Of a stretch of DNA of 64,000 nucleotides, positions 9,218 through 18,163 are shown piece after piece. The stretch's first letter is position 1; every line of letters starts with the position of its first letter. The stretch is taken from contig NZ_QENZ01000004.1 in assembly GCF_003096835.1 (NCBI RefSeq), positions 248,001 to 312,000 on the forward strand, read 5' to 3'. The notes under the pieces were generated by a model. That model had not been told where the DNA came from, ran no database searches, and saw nothing but the letters and a program-made list of their open reading frames with translations. Source of the stretch: Balneicella halophila (GTDB lineage: Bacteria; Bacteroidota; Bacteroidia; Bacteroidales; Balneicellaceae). Both the position numbers and the translations under genes were made by a program.

Positions 9218-9976
9218 TTAATCTTCTTTTATCTCTTTTAATTTTTGATATAAATCAGAAGCAAATACAAACTCATTCAGACTTTCGTTTTCTGAATTAA
9301 ATATGTGTGATTTATCTCCTTTCCAGCCAACTTCCCCTTTGTCTAAGTAAAGAATATTTTCACCAATTTGCAATACTGAGTTCATATCATGAGTATTAAT
9401 AATAGTGGTAATATTGTATTCTTTGGTGATTTCATGAATGAGTTTATCAATCACAATAGCTGTTTTAGGGTCTAACCCTGAGTTTGGTTCGTCACAAAAC
9501 AAATATTCAGGTTTCATCACTATGGCACGGGCTATGGCTACTCTTTTTTGCATACCTCCACTTATCTCAGAGGGATAAAGGTCCTCACTGCCAGTTAAGT
9601 TTACTCGGTCTATGCACTCTGCCACTCGTTTTTGTTTCGCCTTAGTTGATTCCTTGGAATACATTAACATAGGAAATCCAATATTTTCCTCGACAGTCAT
9701 ATTGTCAAACAAAGCACTTCCTTGGAATACCATCCCCATTTCTGTTCGTAGCTCAATCCTTTGGTCTTGAGTCATTTCTTGCCATGATCGATTATCATAC
9801 AATATATCCCCTTTATCAATGGTATGCAGACCGACAATGCTTTTTAGCAATACCGTTTTACCTGATCCACTTTGTCCTATGATGAGATTTGTTTTTCCGG
9901 TTTCAAACTCAAACGAAATTCCTTTTAGAACATGGTGGTCGTCAAATGATTTATGTATATTATCTATTGTTATCAT
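9218..9976 (-). CDS. mlaF: ABC transporter ATP-binding protein, MlaF type
   Basis: This is the ATPase of an Mla/Mce-type lipid transporter that moves phospholipids between inner and outer membrane. The 252-residue protein has Walker A (GQSGSGKTV, about residues 33-41), the signature ISGGMQKR and Walker B ending CDEPNSGLDP. The SGGMQKR form and the SGLDP D-loop are typical of MlaF/TGD3. Its start codon overlaps the stop of the MlaE-type permease by one base (TAATG), showing translational coupling. No MlaD (Mce domain) gene follows here; it must be elsewhere if the system is complete. Confidence 0.9.
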   Translation of the reverse strand: MITIDNIHKSFDDHHVLKGISFEFETGKTNLIIGQSGSGKTVLLKSIVGLHTIDKGDILYDNRSWQEMTQDQRIELRTEMGMVFQGSALFDNMTVEENIGFPMLMYSKESTKAKQKRVAECIDRVNLTGSEDLYPSEISGGMQKRVAIARAIVMKPEYLFCDEPNSGLDPKTAIVIDKLIHEITKEYNITTIINTHDMNSVLQIGENILYLDKGEVGWKGDKSHIFNSENESLNEFVFASDLYQKLKEIKED

Positions 9977-10713
9977 TATAAAAGAATTTGTGTAAGTACA
10001 AGATTCGAAATTAGTATCAAAATACTACTGTTTACAACAGCTTTAGTACTTGCTCGTCCTACTTCTAAAGACCCTCCCCTCACTGTATAGCCATAATATG
10101 ATGCTAATGAAGTGATGATAAAAGCAAAAACTACCATCTTTATCTCAGAATATACAATGAAATAAGGCTTAAAATCCATACGTATTCCATAGATGAAATC
10201 TTGTAAACTGCTTACACCTATTGTAACAGATGAAAGTAAACCTCCAGTGATACCAACAAACACACTAAGTATATATAGGATGGGGTTGATAGTCAGACTA
10301 GCCATGATTTTAGGTAGTGCCAGATAATTGGCTGAGTTGATACCCATAACATCAAGCGCATCTATTTGTTCGGTTGAGCGCATTGTGCCAATTTCTGAAG
10401 CAATACTTGAACCGACCTTCCCGGCGAGTATTAAACTAACGATAGTTGATGAAAACTCTAGCAACATAGATTCCCTAGTCCCGTATCCAATAAGATAGGT
10501 AGGCATAAGGGGATTCGTCATATTGTAGGCTGCCTGTAAGGCCAAAACAGCACCCATAAAAAAGGATATGATGACAACAATCCCGATAGAATCAACACCA
10601 ACTTTATACAGCTCTAAAGCCCATTGTTTAAAAAAAACGCTATGTTTTTGAGGCTTAGAAAAAACCTTGAGCATAAAGTAAAAATATTCACCGATTTCCT
10701 CTAAAAATTTCAT
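9976..10713 (-). CDS. mlaE: ABC transporter permease, MlaE type
   Basis: The 245-residue inner-membrane protein has about five to six transmembrane segments and the MlaE signature region: GAVLALQAAYNM, the EFSSTIVSLILAGKVGSSIA stretch, EIGTMRSTEQIDALDVMGI (the cytoplasmic coupling element) and YLALPKIMA. It forms the lipid-translocating dimer with the MlaF-type ATPase encoded directly downstream with a one-base overlap. It is the first gene of a minus-strand operon mlaE-mlaF-DUF4296, preceded by the promoter at 10765-10772. Confidence 0.92.
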   Translation of the reverse strand: MKFLEEIGEYFYFMLKVFSKPQKHSVFFKQWALELYKVGVDSIGIVVIISFFMGAVLALQAAYNMTNPLMPTYLIGYGTRESMLLEFSSTIVSLILAGKVGSSIASEIGTMRSTEQIDALDVMGINSANYLALPKIMASLTINPILYILSVFVGITGGLLSSVTIGVSSLQDFIYGIRMDFKPYFIVYSEIKMVVFAFIITSLASYYGYTVRGGSLEVGRASTKAVVNSSILILISNLVLTQILL

Positions 10714-10764
10714 ACAATCCTTGGTTAAAATTTGTAATTTATTCTTTTTCCATTAGGTTTGTGG

Positions 10765-10772
10765 CAAAAGTA
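10765..10772 (-). promoter_or_regulatory. Promoter -7 element of the mlaE-mlaF-DUF4296 operon
   Basis: The minus strand reads TACTTTTG, matching TAnnTTTG, about 52 bases before the mlaE start. It sits in the divergent region shared with the exonuclease III gene. The plus strand has a near match, CATATTTG, nearby that might serve xth. Confidence 0.55.
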
Positions 10773-10840
10773 CACATATTTGTTTACTTCTGAGGTATAA
10801 ATTTATGAAGTGTACTTTCCTTCAAATATTGAATAAAGAT

Positions 10841-11611
10841 ATGAAAAAAAGAATACTCTCGTATAATGTCAACGGAATTCGTGCAGCGATGAGGAAAGGC
10901 TTGGTAGAATGGCTGAGCAAGGAAATGCCTGAGATTATTTGCTTTCAAGAAACCAAAGCCCAGCCGGAACAGATAGATGAAGAAGCTTTTACAGAATTAG
11001 GCTACCAATGTTATTGGCATTCTGCTAAAAAGAAAGGATACAGCGGGGTGGGAATCTTATCATTAGCGCAGCCGTTACATGTTGAGGTAGGTACAGGAAT
11101 ACCGTATATGGATGATGAGGGGCGAAACATTCGTTTGGATTTTAGTGATTTTTCTGTAATGAGTCTTTATTTGCCATCAGGTACCAATGATGCACGCTTA
11201 GGCTTCAAGTTTCAGTATATGGATGGTTTTTATGAGTATGTCAAAGAAATACGAAAAAGAATACCTAATCTTATTATTTGTGGTGATTACAACATTTGTC
11301 ATCAGGCTATAGATATTCATGATCCTGTTCGCAACCGTAAGGTGTCAGGGTTTTTACCTGAAGAGTGTGCTTGGTTAGATTCGTTAATCAATGATGATTT
11401 TATTGATACGTTTAGATATTTTAATAAAGAGCCTGATCAATATAGTTGGTGGAGCTACCGGGCGGGTGCACGTGCTCGTAATAAAGGTTGGCGTATAGAC
11501 TATTGTATGGCAACTGCGGAAATGAAACCCAGACTTGTGGATGCTGAAATTTTACAAGATGCCGTGCATTCAGACCACTGTCCCGTAGGAGTAACCATAT
11601 CGGCAGACTAG
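10841..11611 (+). CDS. xth: Exodeoxyribonuclease III / AP endonuclease
   Basis: This Mg-dependent exonuclease III-family enzyme nicks DNA at abasic sites in base-excision repair. The 256-residue protein shows the family's ordered catalytic motifs: SYNVNGIR (metal-site Asn) near the start, CFQETKAQ (metal-binding Glu), YSGVGI, GDYNICHQAIDIHDP (catalytic Asp and Asn), the WWSYR segment, GWRIDYCMAT and terminal SDHCPVG (catalytic His). An in-frame ATG exists at 10805, but the homologous start is MKKRILSYNVNGIR at 10841. It is a single gene, divergent from mlaE. Confidence 0.95.
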   Translation: MKKRILSYNVNGIRAAMRKGLVEWLSKEMPEIICFQETKAQPEQIDEEAFTELGYQCYWHSAKKKGYSGVGILSLAQPLHVEVGTGIPYMDDEGRNIRLDFSDFSVMSLYLPSGTNDARLGFKFQYMDGFYEYVKEIRKRIPNLIICGDYNICHQAIDIHDPVRNRKVSGFLPEECAWLDSLINDDFIDTFRYFNKEPDQYSWWSYRAGARARNKGWRIDYCMATAEMKPRLVDAEILQDAVHSDHCPVGVTISAD

Positions 11612-11646
11612 GTTCACTTCCTTTTCATTTTTAAAGTAGAGTTGCG

Positions 11647-11654
11647 TATCTTTG
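11647..11654 (+). promoter_or_regulatory. Promoter -7 element of the membrane TPR gene
   Basis: TATCTTTG matches TAnnTTTG, 29 bases before the ATG at 11683. The -33 region has no clear TTTG. Confidence 0.55.
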
Positions 11655-11682
11655 CAAGCATCTTTGAAAAAACAGACAAATT

Positions 11683-12198
11683 ATGCTTAATAAAATTATA
11701 AGAATAACAATAGCCACAGCACTTTTTGCTTGGTCAGTATATGAATTTTATCTAGGTCATATTGGGAATGGTATTTTTATACTGTTTTTAATGGGAATCG
11801 TTATTTTCACGATTTATAGACATGAGATGATGCTTTTGGCTTTTTGGTTTGTACGTAAAGGAAATTTCAAGAAAGCAGAGAAATACTTAGGATATATCAA
11901 AAAGCCTGAAACCTCGTTAGTAAAAGGTCAGGTTGCTTACTATTATTTTTTACATGGCCTTATCAATGCACAGACAAACTTGAAAGAGTCCGAAAAATAC
12001 TTTAAAAAGGCGTTGAAAAAGGGCTTACGTTTAGATCATGATAAAGCTTTAGCTAAATTGCAATTGGCAGGTATGGCAATGCAACGTAGGAGAAAACGCG
12101 AAGCAACTATGTTGCTGAATGAGGTTAAAAAATTGGATAAAACCAAAATGCTCAAGGAGCAAGTCGATATGATGAGACAAAATTTAGGAAAAATATAG
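11683..12198 (+). CDS. Small membrane protein with TPR-like helices
   Basis: The 171-residue protein has two hydrophobic segments at its N-terminus (about 7-24 and 30-46), then a basic cytoplasmic helical region. That region carries TPR-like spacing: FVRKGNFKKAEKYLGYI, then YFLHGLINAQTNLKESEKYF followed by KKALKKGL, then AKLQLAGMAMQRRRKREAT. Similar membrane-TPR proteins occur in Bacteroidota without a known role; such repeats usually mediate protein contacts. It has its own promoter and a strong terminator, so it is monocistronic. I cannot assign a function. Confidence 0.7.
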   Translation: MLNKIIRITIATALFAWSVYEFYLGHIGNGIFILFLMGIVIFTIYRHEMMLLAFWFVRKGNFKKAEKYLGYIKKPETSLVKGQVAYYYFLHGLINAQTNLKESEKYFKKALKKGLRLDHDKALAKLQLAGMAMQRRRKREATMLLNEVKKLDKTKMLKEQVDMMRQNLGKI

Positions 12199-12218
12199 AT
12201 GAGTTCTCAAATGAATTT

Positions 12219-12245
12219 AAAGCCTTGATTCTTCAGGGCTTTTTT
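12219..12245 (+). terminator. Rho-independent terminator after the TPR gene
   Basis: A 10-bp stem (AAAGCCTTGA paired with TCAGGGCTTT, one G-T pair) encloses a TTCT loop and is followed by T residues. It lies 20 bases after the TPR stop codon and before the convergent menF. Confidence 0.8.
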
Positions 12246-12268
12246 AATAATCATTTTTTTTGATAAAT

Positions 12269-13336
12269 TTAAAGTATAAATTTTCGTAAGGTTTCCGCTT
12301 TACGTTCTGTTTCTTGCCATTCCCTTTCAAGGTCAGAGTCTTTAGTGAGACCGCCACCTACATACAACCTGACTGAATGATTGGCCAACTCCATACAACG
12401 TAAATTAACAAATGTTGCTGTAGTTTCTGCCAAATTTATGGGCCCTAAAAATCCGCAATAATAATTTCGCTGATGTTTTTCTACATCTCGGATGATTTTA
12501 AAAGCTTTATCTTGTGGGAGACCACAAATAGCTGGTGTTGGATGGATTTTTTCAATAATATCAAAGAGATTTAATTTGTTTTTTGATAATGTAAAATGGG
12601 TAGCTAAATGTTCTACGGTTCCCGTACTTATTGTTTCTGTTTGGGAAATTACAGGATCGAAATCCAGAAGTTGCTTTTTGATATAGTCAGCAACCATTTG
12701 TTGTTCCTCGATTTCTTTCGGTGTCCACGATTCGCCGGACTTTTTTGTTCCTGCCAAAGCAAGCGTGTGAAATTGGTCATTTTTCTTAGAAACCAATAAT
12801 TCTGGAGTAGCGCCCATCCATTCTATACCTAAATGGGGCAGATGCAACCAATACACCATAGCTTGTGGATATTGTGTGATTAAATTGTGATAAATATAAA
12901 TTTGCTCGTCTTTAGGGAGATCCTTGACAGTTAGAGTCCGAGAAAGAATGATTTTTTGGAGGATGTCATCCTTTAAAAATCGGAGCATTTCCTGAAATTG
13001 TTGAGTATAGGCATTCTTGGTCTCCTCGTTTTGATCTAGTTGGTGTTTCTTGGATGGAATTTTCATTTCTTTTAGAAATAAATCACCTCGAAAGCCTTTA
13101 TCCCCTTTAATGATTTCTTCAGGTTTTATAAAATAACTCTTATTCTTATCAGGATCAAATGGGGTAAAAATAAAACCAGAATCATGCTGTAATGTATCGA
13201 AATCTGTTACCTCAATAACGGATTCTTCATTTAGAATTAAAGTGATTGCTTCTAGTTCATCAGGCAACCTATACGCTACAAACGGTTTACTATTAGCAAC
13301 CGCATGTTCTAAGTAAGCAAATTGTGGGCTTAGCAT
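12269..13336 (-). CDS. menF: Isochorismate synthase (chorismate-binding enzyme)
   Basis: It converts chorismate to isochorismate, the entry step to menaquinone. The roughly 355-residue protein has the C-terminal chorismate-binding fold: ILSRTLTV, GIEWMGATPELL, LALAGTKKSG, HPTPAICGLP, the RNYYCGFLGP segment and a final VGGGLTKDSDLEREWQETE with metal-binding Glu. The HPTPAICG form is that of isochorismate synthases rather than anthranilate or PABA synthases. A GTG (13339) and an ATG (13336) both directly follow the stop of the DHFR-thioesterase gene, so the two genes are translationally coupled. menD, menB, menC and menE do not follow, unlike the compact men clusters of many Bacteroidales. Confidence 0.9.
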   Translation of the reverse strand: MLSPQFAYLEHAVANSKPFVAYRLPDELEAITLILNEESVIEVTDFDTLQHDSGFIFTPFDPDKNKSYFIKPEEIIKGDKGFRGDLFLKEMKIPSKKHQLDQNEETKNAYTQQFQEMLRFLKDDILQKIILSRTLTVKDLPKDEQIYIYHNLITQYPQAMVYWLHLPHLGIEWMGATPELLVSKKNDQFHTLALAGTKKSGESWTPKEIEEQQMVADYIKKQLLDFDPVISQTETISTGTVEHLATHFTLSKNKLNLFDIIEKIHPTPAICGLPQDKAFKIIRDVEKHQRNYYCGFLGPINLAETTATFVNLRCMELANHSVRLYVGGGLTKDSDLEREWQETERKAETLRKFIL

Positions 13337-13339
13337 CAC

Positions 13340-14239
13340 TTATTTTGGAAATATTATATTGGTAATTCTACCATCACAAACTAACTCTCCTTTTTCACTG
13401 GTGATTTTTACATTCACAACTTGTGTTTTAGTTCCTTTGTGCAAGAAAGTTGCAGTTGCGTAAACATATCCCTGTTTTGCGGGTTTTACATGGTTCGCAT
13501 TTACAGCCATTCCAAAGACATTATGCTGTGCAGTATCAGTATTGATTACAGTTAATGCACTGCCAACTGTCTCTAACAATGCTAAAGAAGCTCCTCCATG
13601 TAAATAGCCAAACGGTTGTAAAGTCCTTTCATCAACCGGCATACGGGCTGTTACAGACTGTGTGTTTACATCGGTATATTCAATCCCAAGGTGAGAAACC
13701 ATTGTATTTTTACACAATGTTTGCAATTGCTCTTTTGTTATTATTTGCCCAGATGCTTTTCGTTCTAATTTATAAAAAGTAGCTTTATAGGGATTCTTTT
13801 CATTTTGGGGTAATTCTTCTTGTTCTAAAATATTCCAATCACTCATGTGAATTTTTGGGAAGAATGTGTCAGCATTAAAAGTTTCATGAACGATGGTAAG
13901 ATACATACGATGGACTAAAGGCAGCGTGAGGTCGTAAATCTTTCCGCCACCAATGATAAATACTTCATCTTCGTTTTTTGTAACCTCTAACGCTTCAGAA
14001 ATAGAATGCACTACAGTAACGCCTTCAGCCTTGTAATCTTTGTTGTTTGTTATAACAATAGAGCGTCTGTTGGGGAGAGGTTTACCAATTGATTCGAAGG
14101 TTTTTCTGCCCATGATAATACTATGACCAGTTGTTATCTGCTTAAATCGTTTCAGGTCTCCTGGTAAATGCCACAATAAATCATTGTCTTTGCCAATGGC
14201 ATTGTTTTCAGCAATGGCTACTATAATTGCAAGTTTCAT
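13340..14239 (-). CDS. Dihydrofolate reductase fused to a hotdog (PaaI/MenI-like) thioesterase
   Basis: Residues 1-160 are a complete dihydrofolate reductase (7,8-dihydrofolate to tetrahydrofolate, NADPH): IIVAIAENNAIGKDNDLLWH, the LPGDLKRFKQ helix with its substrate-site residue, IMGRKTFESIG, NRRSIVIT and FIIGGGKIYDLTLP. Residues about 165-299 are a hotdog-fold acyl-CoA thioesterase: LQPFGYLHGGASLALLETVG, with the expected catalytic Glu near 223, then GMAVNANHVKPA and a C-terminal strand pair. The second half is closest to DHNA-CoA thioesterases (MenI/YdiI) of menaquinone synthesis. The adjacent, coupled menF supports that role. The fusion is continuous with no stop or frame change. Bacteroidales normally have the two enzymes as separate genes, so the fusion is unusual. 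Confidence 0.87.
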   Translation of the reverse strand: MKLAIIVAIAENNAIGKDNDLLWHLPGDLKRFKQITTGHSIIMGRKTFESIGKPLPNRRSIVITNNKDYKAEGVTVVHSISEALEVTKNEDEVFIIGGGKIYDLTLPLVHRMYLTIVHETFNADTFFPKIHMSDWNILEQEELPQNEKNPYKATFYKLERKASGQIITKEQLQTLCKNTMVSHLGIEYTDVNTQSVTARMPVDERTLQPFGYLHGGASLALLETVGSALTVINTDTAQHNVFGMAVNANHVKPAKQGYVYATATFLHKGTKTQVVNVKITSEKGELVCDGRITNIIFPK

Positions 14240-14261
14240 ATTCTCCTTATTCTGTAAAATA

Positions 14262-14269
14262 CAAAAATA
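14262..14269 (-). promoter_or_regulatory. Promoter -7 element of the DHFR-thioesterase/menF operon
   Basis: The minus strand reads TATTTTTG, matching TAnnTTTG, about 23 bases before the start codon at 14239. No convincing -33 element. Confidence 0.5.
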
Positions 14270-14303
14270 TCATTTTTTTAATATTCGAATAGAATTGGTG
14301 TCA

Positions 14304-14311
14304 TAACTTTG
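14304..14311 (+). promoter_or_regulatory. Possible promoter -7 element of nifJ
   Basis: TAACTTTG matches TAnnTTTG and lies 148 bases before the nifJ start, implying a long untranslated leader. I see no strong hairpin or riboswitch pattern in that leader (14320-14458). Confidence 0.45.
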
Positions 14312-14458
14312 TGGCAAATAGTTTTTTTACAGTCTCAGCAAGATGTTATTTTTAACTATTATAAATTATCATGTTGTAAAACATTCACAGCTTATTATTT
14401 GTAAATTAGCGGTTCAAAATAGAGATATTTTTTTGACATTATAAAAGGAAATAGTATT

Positions 14459-17400
14459 ATGGCTAAGCAAAAGAAATTTATGACATGTGATGGAAACACT
14501 GCGGCTGCGCATATTTCATACATGTTTAGTGAGGTTGCCTGTATTTATCCTATCACACCTTCTTCTCCAATGGCGGAAAGTGTTGATGAGTGGGCTGCAA
14601 CTGGGAAAAAGAACCTCTTTGGAGAAACACTTCGACTGGTTGAGATGCAATCGGAGGCAGGTGCTGCAGGTGCAGTTCATGGATCATTGCAAGCAGGTGC
14701 TTTAACAACTACTTATACGGCGTCACAAGGTTTATTGTTGATGATTCCTAATATGTATAAGATTGCTGGAGAGATGTTGCCAACGGTTTTTAACGTGAGT
14801 GCACGTGCATTAGCAGCACATGCTTTGTCCATCTTTGGAGACCATAGTGACGTTTATGCTGCTAGGCAAACAGGTTTTGCAATGCTAATGGCAGGTTCAG
14901 TTCAAGAGGTAATGGATTTGTCGGCAGTTTCACACTTAGCAACATTGGAATCGAAAATTCCATTCATGAATATCTTTGATGGTTTTAGAACATCACACGA
15001 GATTCAAAAGATTGAAGCTTTAACTGAAGATGATATTCGTCCATTAATCAATCAACAAGCACTTCTTGATTTTAGAAAGAGAGCACTAAATCCATCAAAC
15101 CCGGTTACTAAAGGAACTGCTCAAAATCCTGATGTGTATTTCCAAGGAAGAGAAGCAAGTAACCCCCTCTATGAGTCTATACCTGACATTGTAGAAGCTT
15201 ATATGAATAAAATTTCAGAAATTACAGGAAGAGAATACCATCCATTCACTTACTATGGTGATCCTGAAGCTGAAAACATCATTGTAGCAATGGGCTCTGT
15301 AACGGAAACCATTCGTGAGGTTATTGATTATAAAGCACAGAGTGGTGAGAAAGTGGGGCTGGTTAGTGTACACCTTTATCGTCCATTCTCAATAGATTAT
15401 TTGATGAAAGTAATGCCTAAGACCGTAAAACGCATTGCTGTGTTAGATAGAACAAAAGAACCCGGAGCGAATGGAGAACCATTGTATCTTGATGTTAGAG
15501 ATGCATTCTATGGTAAGGAAAATGCTCCTATTGTAGTAGGTGGTCGTTATGGTTTAGGATCCAAAGATACTACTCCGGCTCATATCATTTCTGTATATGA
15601 TAACTTAGAACTTCCAGAGCCTAGAAATGGCTTTACTATAAGTATAGATGATGACGTTACTTTTAGATCTTTACCTTTATTGCCAGAGATAAAAGTTACA
15701 TCTAATAAAATTTATGAAGCAAAGTTTTATGGTCTTGGATCTGATGGTACTGTAGGAGCCAATAAAAACTCTATTAAAATTATTGGTGGAGCTACTGATA
15801 AATACTGTCAAGCATATTTCGCGTATGACTCGAAAAAATCGGGAGGTTTTACAACGTCTCATTTGAGATTTGGTGATGAACCTATACGTTCTACATATTT
15901 AGTAAATTCAGCAGACTTTATTGCCTGCCATGTGCCAGCATACATTCACTTGTATGATGTTTTGAAGGGATTAAAGGTTGGTGGTTCTTTCTTGTTCAAC
16001 TCTATTTGGAATGAAGAAGAAACAAAAGCCAATCTGCCAGACAGAATGAAGAAATATTTAGCAACAAATGATATTCAAATGTATATCATTAATGCTACTC
16101 AAATAGCCAAAGATTTAGGTTTAGGTTCAAGAACTAACACCATTATGCAGTCTGCCTTCTTCAAGATTACAGATGTAATACCTTATGACTTAGCTGTAAG
16201 TGAAATGAAAAATTTCATTGTAAAATCTTATGGACGAAAAGGTGAGAATATCGTAAACATGAACTATGCTGCTGTTGATGCAGGTGGGGATGAAGCGAAC
16301 TTGATTAAAGTAAGTATTCCAGAAGAATGGAAGAACCTTGAAGTTTCAAGTGAAAAGGTTGTATATAAAGAAGAACGACCTGAATTTATTGAGCAAGTTG
16401 TTGATGTAATGAATGCTCAAAAAGGAGATGAATTACCAGTATCGACATTTAAAGGACGAGAAGATGGAACATTTCCTGCAGGAACAACACAATATGAGAA
16501 ACGCGGGGTTGCAACAGTGGTGCCTGAATGGTTCGAAGAAACTTGTATTCAGTGTAACCAATGTGCCTATGTATGTCCTCACGCAGCTATACGTCCTTTC
16601 TTGATTGATGAAGAAGAATTAGCAAATGCACCTGAAGGAACAAAAACCAAAGAGGCTAAAGGTAAGGAAGTAAAAGGATTGAAATATCGTATCCAAGTAA
16701 GTCCGCTCGACTGTACTGGTTGCTATAACTGTGTTGACGTGTGTCCTGCGCCTAAACAAAAAGCTTTAGCAATGAGACCTCTTGAGACTCAAGAGCCAGA
16801 GATAGAGCGTTGGGATTACATGCACGCAGAGGTAGGATATAAAGAATTGATGGATAAAAATAAGAGTGTGAAAAACTCACAGTTTGCTCAACCATTATTC
16901 GAATTTTCTGGAGCCTGTGCAGGTTGTGGTGAAACACCATACATTAAATTAATCACTCAATTATATGGAGAGCGAATGATGGTGGCTAATGCTACTGGTT
17001 GTTCTTCAATCTATGGAGGCTCTGCACCGGCTACACCTTATACCAAAAATAATATATCAGGCGCGGGTCCGGCTTGGGCAAACTCCTTGTTCGAAGATAA
17101 TGCCGAGTATGGATTTGGTATGGCAGAAGGTGGAAGAAAAATCCGTAAACGCCTTCTCAACTTGATGGAAGAGAGTCTAGATGCTGTAAAACCTGAAACT
17201 GCGGAAGCTTTCAGAGCATGGATAGATGGATATGAAGATGGAGAAAAAACCATTGAGCTATCTGATGATGTGAAAAAAGCCATTGATAATGAACCTCATG
17301 AAGTGGCTCAAAAAATTAGTGAATTAGCACACTATCTACCTAAAAGGTCAGTATGGATCTTTGGAGGTGACGGTTGGGCTTATGACATAGGCTATGGTGG

Positions 17401-18016
17401 TGTAGATCATGTTTTAGCTTCAGGCGAAGATGTAAATTTGCTTGTTTTAGATACTGAGATTTATTCTAATACAGGAGGTCAAGCGTCTAAATCTACACCG
17501 GTTGGTGCTGTAGCTAAGTTTGCAGCATCAGGAAAGCGTGTGCGTAAGAAAGATTTAGGAATAATGGCGATGAGCTATGGTTATGTTTATGTAGCACAAG
17601 TAGCTCTAGGAGCAAACCAAGCACAATACTTCAAAGCAGTAAAAGAGGCTGAAGCTTATCCTGGACCATCTTTAATTATAGCTTACTCGCCTTGTATTTC
17701 TCATGGATTGAAAAATTCTATGGGTAAGGCTAATCAGCAACAGAAAGATGCAGTGGCTGCAGGATATTGGCACCTGTATCGTTACAATCCTATGTTAGAA
17801 GATGAAGGTAAAAACCCATTCCAAATGGATTCTAAAGAGCCAGATTGGTCTAAATTCCAAGACTTCTTACTTTCAGAAACACGTTATACTGCATTGCAGA
17901 AGTCTTTCCCCGCAGAAGCTGATGAATTATTTAAAGCTGCAGAGGAGAATGCAAAATGGAGATATCAAAGCTATAAACGCCAGTCTCAATTAAATTATTC
18001 TGAAGAAGAAAAATAG
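14459..18016 (+). CDS. nifJ: Pyruvate:ferredoxin (flavodoxin) oxidoreductase
   Basis: This enzyme oxidatively decarboxylates pyruvate to acetyl-CoA and CO2, reducing ferredoxin or flavodoxin; it is the central anaerobic pyruvate enzyme. The 1185-residue single chain has all fused domains in the usual order. The pyruvate-binding domain starts with YPITPSSPMAE and is followed by the domain III region and the gamma domain. A ferredoxin-like domain carries two [4Fe-4S] motifs (CIQCNQCAYVCP and CTGCYNCVDVCP). The C-terminal TPP domain includes the proximal-cluster motif CAGCGETP and the TPP/Mg motif GDGWAYDIGYGG with NTGGQ. It is monocistronic with a strong terminator. Its presence points to an anaerobe. 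Confidence 0.98.
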   Translation: MAKQKKFMTCDGNTAAAHISYMFSEVACIYPITPSSPMAESVDEWAATGKKNLFGETLRLVEMQSEAGAAGAVHGSLQAGALTTTYTASQGLLLMIPNMYKIAGEMLPTVFNVSARALAAHALSIFGDHSDVYAARQTGFAMLMAGSVQEVMDLSAVSHLATLESKIPFMNIFDGFRTSHEIQKIEALTEDDIRPLINQQALLDFRKRALNPSNPVTKGTAQNPDVYFQGREASNPLYESIPDIVEAYMNKISEITGREYHPFTYYGDPEAENIIVAMGSVTETIREVIDYKAQSGEKVGLVSVHLYRPFSIDYLMKVMPKTVKRIAVLDRTKEPGANGEPLYLDVRDAFYGKENAPIVVGGRYGLGSKDTTPAHIISVYDNLELPEPRNGFTISIDDDVTFRSLPLLPEIKVTSNKIYEAKFYGLGSDGTVGANKNSIKIIGGATDKYCQAYFAYDSKKSGGFTTSHLRFGDEPIRSTYLVNSADFIACHVPAYIHLYDVLKGLKVGGSFLFNSIWNEEETKANLPDRMKKYLATNDIQMYIINATQIAKDLGLGSRTNTIMQSAFFKITDVIPYDLAVSEMKNFIVKSYGRKGENIVNMNYAAVDAGGDEANLIKVSIPEEWKNLEVSSEKVVYKEERPEFIEQVVDVMNAQKGDELPVSTFKGREDGTFPAGTTQYEKRGVATVVPEWFEETCIQCNQCAYVCPHAAIRPFLIDEEELANAPEGTKTKEAKGKEVKGLKYRIQVSPLDCTGCYNCVDVCPAPKQKALAMRPLETQEPEIERWDYMHAEVGYKELMDKNKSVKNSQFAQPLFEFSGACAGCGETPYIKLITQLYGERMMVANATGCSSIYGGSAPATPYTKNNISGAGPAWANSLFEDNAEYGFGMAEGGRKIRKRLLNLMEESLDAVKPETAEAFRAWIDGYEDGEKTIELSDDVKKAIDNEPHEVAQKISELAHYLPKRSVWIFGGDGWAYDIGYGGVDHVLASGEDVNLLVLDTEIYSNTGGQASKSTPVGAVAKFAASGKRVRKKDLGIMAMSYGYVYVAQVALGANQAQYFKAVKEAEAYPGPSLIIAYSPCISHGLKNSMGKANQQQKDAVAAGYWHLYRYNPMLEDEGKNPFQMDSKEPDWSKFQDFLLSETRYTALQKSFPAEADELFKAAEENAKWRYQSYKRQSQLNYSEEEK

Positions 18017-18036
18017 CGGAGAAATCTGAGATATTT

Positions 18037-18075
18037 AAAGTACAGCCTTAAATTGAGGAAGGCTGTACTTTTTTA
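18037..18075 (+). terminator. Rho-independent terminator of nifJ
   Basis: A perfect 13-bp stem (AAAGTACAGCCTT with AAGGCTGTACTTT) and 9-base loop are followed by a T run. It starts 20 bases after the nifJ stop. Confidence 0.9.
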
Positions 18076-18123
18076 TTCTAAAAAATTGTTTTACTTTATG
18101 AGGTTTAATTGTACATTATTTTG

Positions 18124-18131
18124 TAAATTTG
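18124..18131 (+). promoter_or_regulatory. Promoter -7 element of the DUF177-rpmF operon
   Basis: TAAATTTG matches TAnnTTTG, 33 bases before the ATG at 18164. Confidence 0.55.
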
Positions 18132-18163
18132 CCCCAATTTTGAAACTAGACTAGGTGGAGAGA

